From Candidatus Falkowbacteria bacterium HGW-Falkowbacteria-2 (GTDB lineage: Bacteria > Patescibacteriota > Patescibacteriia > Patescibacteriales > UBA12465), in assembly GCA_002841655.1 (NCBI GenBank), contig PHAH01000044.1, positions 1 through 7,148 on the forward strand: DNA of 7,148 nucleotides. Reading direction: 5' to 3'. Below the pieces are notes generated by a model that saw only the letters and a list, made by a program, of their open reading frames with translations, searched no databases and was not told where the DNA came from. Every line of letters begins with the position of its first letter. Within the stretch, counting starts at the first letter, position 1. The translations under genes and the position numbers were made by a program. Positions 1-4,427 of the stretch are shown piece after piece.

Positions 1-1334
1 TACACAGCAGGGGCGTTGGGCGATTTAAGTAGTTCGCCATCATCGAATAATACGGGTGAGACTTTTGTGTACTGGGCAAGCTCTGCTGCGGTTGGTTTCA
101 GAATTGTTTTACCTTCGAACTTGGTGCTTAATAGCACCTTATCAATAATCGGGGCCTTTATACCGTCTTGGGCGAAATAGACGCCACCGCTGTCAGGGTC
201 GCGCAGGAGGGCGCCGGTTGGATAGACGGAGGTGGCTTTAAGGATGGCGCCATCACGATAATAGGTTAAATCTTGAGCGGTGGCGGGGATAATTTCTTCA
301 GGATTGAAGCCGAATTTTTTAAAGGCATCAAGATTTTCAAATTTACGCTTTTCATCGCCAACGATTAAGTAGAGAGCGGCATCGGGGGCGCGGACAATGG
401 AATAATTAGGAAGACTGATTGGTTGTCCTTTTTCATATCCCTCCAGCTCAACCTTATCAACAGATATTATCTTATCAAGGCTATATCTGGATACAAGGGC
501 GCTCTTGCTGGTGAAAGGCCTCTTCATTCCATTCTGTATGAGCCAGACACCGACCTCGCCTTTCGCTTGCAAAAGTGAGCCATCAGCATAGCGAGATGAG
601 CGTTTGGGGAAATAGCGTTCGTATAGGCGATATACATTGTAGTTGCCATTAAAGACGTGGGGCGTGTAGTTGTATAGGGCGGCCGTTGCCTTATTCTGAG
701 GAGTGACAACCATTGTTTCGTTGGAAATCGTGCCATAGGGGTTGCTGAAGGTGTATGTCTGACCCGCTTTGTAGCTATAACGGTGCTGTTCGTTCATGTA
801 GGCAAGAAACTGCAAAGAAGCACTGTTAACCTGTTTACCGAAGCCCTTGTAATAGGGATTACAGGTCCAGCCATCAGGACAGCCGTAGCCGGTAGCCCAG
901 TCGAGACGTGCCTGGGCTGGACTTGCCTCTTCAACAACGCTGGATTCTTTTTGTAGAAGTACGAGTAAAAATTTAGGGCTGATAGTGGTGATGCGTCGGC
1001 ACTTTAGTTGTTTCTCGGCTTCGGTGGGAGCATCGGAGAGGTTTGCGCCAGCGCAATCGAAGTTGTTCTTAGCAGCGTCATAGATGATTTCAGCTGCAGT
1101 CTTCAGGGTGCCGTGAGCATTTACTGTTGTATAAGTCGCGAGATAACTATTCTTGCTCTGTAAAAAGGATTGAATTTGTTCCAAGGTCATGCTATCGGTG
1201 TTCATAAGATCATCATCACTGATGATTAAGTTGGGGTTGAAGTTTGGATCAATGGTTTGGGCACGAGCGCCCGCAAATGGTATAGAAAAGATGATGATAG
1301 CAGCCAGCGCTGCTAAACCGAATGATTTAAACAT
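1..1334 (-). CDS. Secreted lysozyme-like cell-wall hydrolase candidate with C-terminal beta-rich repeats (3' end outside window)
   Basis: An open frame of 444 codons runs from the ATG at 1334 to the window edge without a stop; the C-terminus is missing. Residues 1-25 form a signal peptide (MFK start, hydrophobic AALAAIII core, cleavage after ARA), so the product is exported. Residues 50-245 resemble a family I know from Actinobacteria and CPR genomes: a LEQIQSFLQSK motif near 51, AAEIIYDAA near 80, SPKFLLVLLQKES at 119-131, GYGCPDGWTCNPYYKGFGKQ at 149-168, and NKATAALYNYTP at 214-225. Glu130 in LLQKES is the likeliest catalytic acid if this is a lysozyme-fold glycosidase; that is inference. 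Cys94, Cys112, Cys152 and Cys158 could form disulfides outside the cell. From about 250 on, beta-rich units of roughly 55-68 residues repeat a pattern like DGxLL...VYxxxxGxKxPI, perhaps binding the wall. The start fits the signal peptide, and no ribosome-binding site is seen. The partial codon at bases 1-2 (TA-) could be Tyr or a stop; the incomplete fourth repeat favours Tyr. Confidence 0.85.
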   Translation of the reverse strand, partial: MFKSFGLAALAAIIIFSIPFAGARAQTIDPNFNPNLIISDDDLMNTDSMTLEQIQSFLQSKNSYLATYTTVNAHGTLKTAAEIIYDAAKNNFDCAGANLSDAPTEAEKQLKCRRITTISPKFLLVLLQKESSVVEEASPAQARLDWATGYGCPDGWTCNPYYKGFGKQVNSASLQFLAYMNEQHRYSYKAGQTYTFSNPYGTISNETMVVTPQNKATAALYNYTPHVFNGNYNVYRLYERYFPKRSSRYADGSLLQAKGEVGVWLIQNGMKRPFTSKSALVSRYSLDKIISVDKVELEGYEKGQPISLPNYSIVRAPDAALYLIVGDEKRKFENLDAFKKFGFNPEEIIPATAQDLTYYRDGAILKATSVYPTGALLRDPDSGGVYFAQDGIKAPIIDKVLLSTKFEGKTILKPTAAELAQYTKVSPVLFDDGELLKSPNAPAV

Positions 1335-1372
1335 AGGGATAGGTTAATCTTAAAATATCAAAAAGCCTCTTC

Positions 1373-1401
1373 ATTATAATATATTTTAACGAGGAAACCA
1401 A
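1373..1401 (-). promoter_or_regulatory. Sigma70-type promoter for the secreted hydrolase-like gene
   Basis: On the minus strand a perfect TATAAT (-10, bases 1378-1373) is preceded at 17 bases by TTGGTT (-35, bases 1401-1396, TTG matching consensus). Transcription would begin near 1366, leaving a leader of about 30 bases before the ATG at 1334. The leader just before the start (ATTAACCTATCCCT) has no Shine-Dalgarno sequence. The promoter lies between the clpB terminator and this gene, so the gene seems to be transcribed on its own. The call rests on motif match and position only. Confidence 0.6.
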
Positions 1402-1452
1402 GCAAAAGGTCACTTGATAATATAGTTTGCTAATAATCGACAGTAGTTAAAC

Positions 1453-1482
1453 AAAAAGCCACCAAATTATTGGTGGCTTTTT
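1453..1482 (-). terminator. Intrinsic terminator after clpB
   Basis: AAAAAGCCACCAA (1453-1465) and TTGGTGGCTTTTT (1470-1482) are perfect inverted repeats around the loop ATTA. Read on the minus strand this is a GC-containing stem followed by a run of five T (1457-1453), starting 9 bases after the clpB stop codon. It is the expected end of the clpB transcript and isolates clpB from the downstream secreted-protein gene. The symmetric A/T flanks mean it could also stop transcripts on the plus strand, but no plus-strand gene is seen that would need it. Confidence 0.88.
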
Positions 1483-1491
1483 ATAATCATT

Positions 1492-4146
1492 TTACTTTCT
1501 GGCTTTCGTAGTCGCGCGATCAACAGTAATTACATCCTTGCCGCTGACATCGATAACAACTTTGTCTCCTTCTTGTACCTTGTTTTCGATGATGCGCAGA
1601 GCGAGTTCATCAAGAATGAGGTTTTGAATTATTCTCTTCAGCGGACGAGCACCATAGGTGTTATCGTACCCTTTCTCAGCTAATACTTTCTTTACCTTAG
1701 CGCCAATGCGCAAGGTGATGTTTTTGGCGTTTAAGCGTTTTTCTACCTTTTCCAGTTCAAGTGAAACAATCTTTTCAAGGTCGGCGGGAGCGAGACTCTT
1801 GAAGAGTACGATTTCATCAATACGGTTTAAGAATTCGAGTTTGAAGTGTTCCTTCAAAATCTTATCAACCTTCTCACTCATTTCCTTGGAGCGAGCATCA
1901 TCCTTTTTTATCTGTTCACTCTCACCGCCGAAGCCGATGGAGTATTGCTTGATAACTTCATTACCAAGATTGGAAGTCATGATGATGACAGTATTCTTGA
2001 AGTTCACTGTGCGCCCCTTGGAGTCAGTGAGACGACCATCATCAAGGATCTGCAGAAGCATATTGAACATATCGGGGTGCGCCTTTTCAATTTCATCAAG
2101 TAAGATGACACTGTATGGATGGCGACGAACACGTTCAGTGAGTTGTCCGCCCTCATCGTAGCCAATATAACCAGGAGGGGAGCCTATGAGCTTGGCGGCG
2201 GAATGTTTTTCCATATATTCACTCATATCTAAGCGAATAAGGGAGTTTTCATCATCAAAGAGGAAACGAGCGAGCGCTTTAGCCAGCTCAGTTTTGCCAA
2301 CACCAGTTGGACCGATAAAGAGGAAGGAGCCAATTGGTCTCTTTTCTTCGTTGATGCTAGCACGGGAACGTCTGATGGCGCGAGCCACCGCGGCAATCGC
2401 ACTGTCTTGTCCAACTACTTCTTTCTGGAGTTCTTGCTCGGTATTTACGAGTTTCAGCAGATCGTCCGCCAACATCTTATTTACCGGAATGCCGGTCCAG
2501 CGAGCGACTACCTTGGCAATATCTTCCTCGCCGACTTCTTCCTTGAGAATGCGTTGTCCTTTTTTTTGAATTTTAATGAGACTATCTTGAAGTATTTTTA
2601 TTTTATTTTCTAACTCTGGAATCAGGCCGTATTTGATTTTTGCCACTTCCGTTAAATCAGCACCTTGGCGTTGAGTTATTTCGGCTTTGATTTTAAGTTC
2701 ATCAATCTCGCGCTTGTGTTCACGGATAGCAGAGATAATATTTTTTTCATTATTCCAATGCAGTTCAAGTTGATTCGCTTTTTCTTTTAACTTGGCAAGC
2801 TCTTGATTAACACCGCGAAGTTTGGGAGATTTCTTGTCTGACGACATCAAGGCAGCCTTATTGATTTCAAGCTGCTTGATACTTCGTTTTAGTTGATCGA
2901 GCTCATCGGGCATTGAATCAATTTCCATGCGCAGGGAAGAGGTTGCTTCATCAATGAGGTCGACAGCCTTATCTGGCAAAAAGCGATCGCTAATATAGCG
3001 GTTTGATAGTTTGGCGGCGGCAGTCAGGGCATCGTCAGTGATACGGACGCCGTGGTGGACTTCATATTTTTCCTTCAAGCCACGGAGCATGCTGATTGTG
3101 TCTTCAACGCTTGGTTCATTCACCATGATTGGCTGGAAGCGGCGTTCAAGAGCAGCGTCCTTTTCAATATACTTTTGATATTCCTTAGTGGTAGTGGCGC
3201 CAATGGTGCGGAGTTCGCCACGGGCAAGGGCAGGTTTCAACATGTTTGAAGCATCCATTGACCCTTCAGAAGAGCCAGCGCCGATGAGGGTGTGTAGCTC
3301 GTCAATGAAGATAATGATGCGTCCCTGTTGACTCTTTACTTCTTTTAATACAGCCTTCAAGCGGTCTTCGAATTCGCCGCGGAACTTTGCGCCTGCAACC
3401 AGCATACCGAGGTCAAGGGTGATAATCTCCTTATTCTTCAAATTCTCCGGAACGTCACCGGCTACGATACGCTGAGCCAGTCCTTCCACGATTGCCGTCT
3501 TACCAGTTCCAGCTTCTCCGATGAGAACGGGGTTGTTTTTCGTACGGCGAAGCAACACCTGCATTACGCGGCGAACCTCGGTGTCGCGACCAACAACTGG
3601 ATCAAGTTTTTCTTGACGAGCGAGCTCGGTGAGGTTGGTTGTATATTTTTCTAATACCTTGAAGCGACCTTCAGGAGTTGCATCGGTAATGCGTTCATTA
3701 CCTCGCAGCTCTTGGAGAATAGCGGAAACTCTTACATGTTCGACACCAAAGCTAAGTAAGATGTTCTGGGCGGGGGAGGGGATACCGATAAGGGCAAGCA
3801 AGATGTGTTCAGTTGAAATAAATTCATCGCCCATGCCGTCCGCCTCTTTTTTTGAGCGCTCAAGAATTAAGGCGGTCTCATTAGTGCCGGAGACAGCCTG
3901 GATAGGACCGCTTTGCATGTCAATTTTCGTTTTCGGCAATTTCTTTATTTCGCCAACCGTGTAGTTCTCTAAAACTTCCGGATCAATCGCCAATTTTTCG
4001 AGAACAGGTTTAACTAAACTTTCCGGCTGTTGGAGCAGGGAGAGTAAAATATGTACCGCTTCGATGTTGGGTTGTCCGAAGTTAGCGGCAATGGCCTGAG
4101 CGTTAATAATGGCCTCCTGAGATTTTTCCGTAAATTTATTAAACAT
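1492..4146 (-). CDS. clpB: ATP-dependent chaperone/disaggregase ClpB (Hsp100), with an IGF-containing loop in NBD2
   Basis: Complete 884-residue Hsp100 protein, slightly longer than E. coli ClpB (857). ClpB hexamers use ATP in the cytoplasm to pull polypeptides out of aggregates, usually with DnaK. Domains in order: double Clp N domain (about 1-150); NBD1 with Walker A GEAGTGKT (210-217), Walker B FIDE (Asp282, Glu283), pore loop [10 protein letters not shown] (Phe255 where Tyr is usual) and Arg335/336 as arginine fingers; a long coiled-coil middle domain (about 405-535), which marks ClpB rather than ClpC or ClpA; NBD2 with Walker A GPTGVGKT (612-619), Walker B LLDE (Asp684, Glu685), pore loop GYIGYDEGG (659-667), sensor MTSN (723-726), arginine finger Arg775 and sensor-2 GAR (832-834). 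Unusually, about 12 extra residues after SNLG bring in IGF (737-739), where ClpA and ClpC carry their ClpP loop. The ATG follows an AT-rich leader without a Shine-Dalgarno sequence; [12 protein letters not shown] is a typical Clp N-terminus. A CIRCE element lies upstream and a terminator downstream, so it is a single-gene heat-shock unit. Confidence 0.97.
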   Translation of the reverse strand: MFNKFTEKSQEAIINAQAIAANFGQPNIEAVHILLSLLQQPESLVKPVLEKLAIDPEVLENYTVGEIKKLPKTKIDMQSGPIQAVSGTNETALILERSKKEADGMGDEFISTEHILLALIGIPSPAQNILLSFGVEHVRVSAILQELRGNERITDATPEGRFKVLEKYTTNLTELARQEKLDPVVGRDTEVRRVMQVLLRRTKNNPVLIGEAGTGKTAIVEGLAQRIVAGDVPENLKNKEIITLDLGMLVAGAKFRGEFEDRLKAVLKEVKSQQGRIIIFIDELHTLIGAGSSEGSMDASNMLKPALARGELRTIGATTTKEYQKYIEKDAALERRFQPIMVNEPSVEDTISMLRGLKEKYEVHHGVRITDDALTAAAKLSNRYISDRFLPDKAVDLIDEATSSLRMEIDSMPDELDQLKRSIKQLEINKAALMSSDKKSPKLRGVNQELAKLKEKANQLELHWNNEKNIISAIREHKREIDELKIKAEITQRQGADLTEVAKIKYGLIPELENKIKILQDSLIKIQKKGQRILKEEVGEEDIAKVVARWTGIPVNKMLADDLLKLVNTEQELQKEVVGQDSAIAAVARAIRRSRASINEEKRPIGSFLFIGPTGVGKTELAKALARFLFDDENSLIRLDMSEYMEKHSAAKLIGSPPGYIGYDEGGQLTERVRRHPYSVILLDEIEKAHPDMFNMLLQILDDGRLTDSKGRTVNFKNTVIIMTSNLGNEVIKQYSIGFGGESEQIKKDDARSKEMSEKVDKILKEHFKLEFLNRIDEIVLFKSLAPADLEKIVSLELEKVEKRLNAKNITLRIGAKVKKVLAEKGYDNTYGARPLKRIIQNLILDELALRIIENKVQEGDKVVIDVSGKDVITVDRATTKARK

Positions 4147-4190
4147 ATGTGAAAATTTAATTATTTTTTATTGTCTTAGTTAGTACGCAT

Positions 4191-4217
4191 TTAGCACTCT
4201 TTTATGATGACTGCTAA
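4191..4217 (-). promoter_or_regulatory. CIRCE operator (HrcA binding site) upstream of clpB
   Basis: TTAGCACTC (4191-4199), a 9-base spacer, then GACTGCTAA (4209-4217). The consensus CIRCE is TTAGCACTC-N9-GAGTGCTAA, so 17 of 18 arm positions match and the spacer is exact. It lies 44 bases upstream of the clpB ATG and directly downstream of the predicted -10 box, so bound HrcA would block initiation or early elongation. This implies that the genome encodes HrcA and that clpB is derepressed on heat shock. The sequence match is direct; repression by HrcA is established knowledge for CIRCE; use here is inference. Confidence 0.9.
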
Positions 4218-4226
4218 CGTAAGTAC

Positions 4227-4255
4227 TAGATATATGATACTACAGTAAGAGGCAA
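4227..4255 (-). promoter_or_regulatory. Probable clpB promoter
   Basis: On the minus strand TTGCCT (-35, bases 4255-4250) is separated by 17 bases from TATCTA (-10, bases 4232-4227); an overlapping TATATC two bases upstream is an alternative -10. The predicted start of transcription, near 4220, falls at the edge of the CIRCE element, the usual arrangement for HrcA-controlled genes. The boxes are only partial matches, so the position is supported mainly by its relation to CIRCE. Confidence 0.5.
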
Positions 4256-4353
4256 AAGTCAATTCTCTTTAAGGTAAGGCATTAACTATTTATATGATAA
4301 TAGTGGGCGTGAGCATTTAGATATTTCAAATAGAATTATTGTGGATACTTTAT

Positions 4354-4389
4354 TTCAAATATATTTTAATTAGTGCTATATTATATAAT
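4354..4389 (+). promoter_or_regulatory. Probable promoter of the repeat surface-protein gene
   Basis: TTCAAA (4354-4359) is followed after 17 bases by TATATT (4377-4382), which carries an extended -10 TG at 4374-4375. A perfect TATAAT overlaps slightly downstream (4384-4389). Either would start transcription near 4390-4396, giving a leader of about 35 bases before the ATG at 4428. The region faces away from clpB, so the intergenic stretch is a divergent promoter region. A weak hairpin (ATGGTG 4391-4396 with CGCCAT 4406-4411) sits in the leader. No Shine-Dalgarno sequence is seen. Confidence 0.5.
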
Positions 4390-4427
4390 GATGGTGAAAT
4401 AACGCCGCCATATTTTAATTTGCAATT

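Noticed and set aside
524..736. 70-codon minus-strand open frame
   Set aside because: It lies inside the secreted-protein gene in another frame; the composition is odd (Arg/Thr/Pro-rich, no domain) and the main frame clearly codes for the family motifs.
1658..3964. Several plus-strand and one out-of-frame minus-strand open frames of 61-167 codons within clpB
   Set aside because: All are shadows of the clpB coding frame, with low-complexity Ser/Phe/Leu-rich translations and no motifs or initiation signals.
4221..4244. Imperfect palindrome AGTACTAGATATATGATACT near the clpB promoter
   Set aside because: Several mismatches and strong AT bias; it overlaps the predicted -10 and spacer and is not convincing next to the clear CIRCE element.
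4388..4402. Tiny leader frame ATG ATG GTG AAA TAA before the surface-protein gene
   Set aside because: Only four codons, overlapping the predicted -10/start region and out of frame with the gene; no evidence that it is translated.
4391..4411. Hairpin ATGGTG/CGCCAT in the surface-gene leader as a possible riboswitch or attenuator
   Set aside because: A six-pair stem with one G-U and a nine-base loop is too weak and too small; no alternative structure or T-run is seen.
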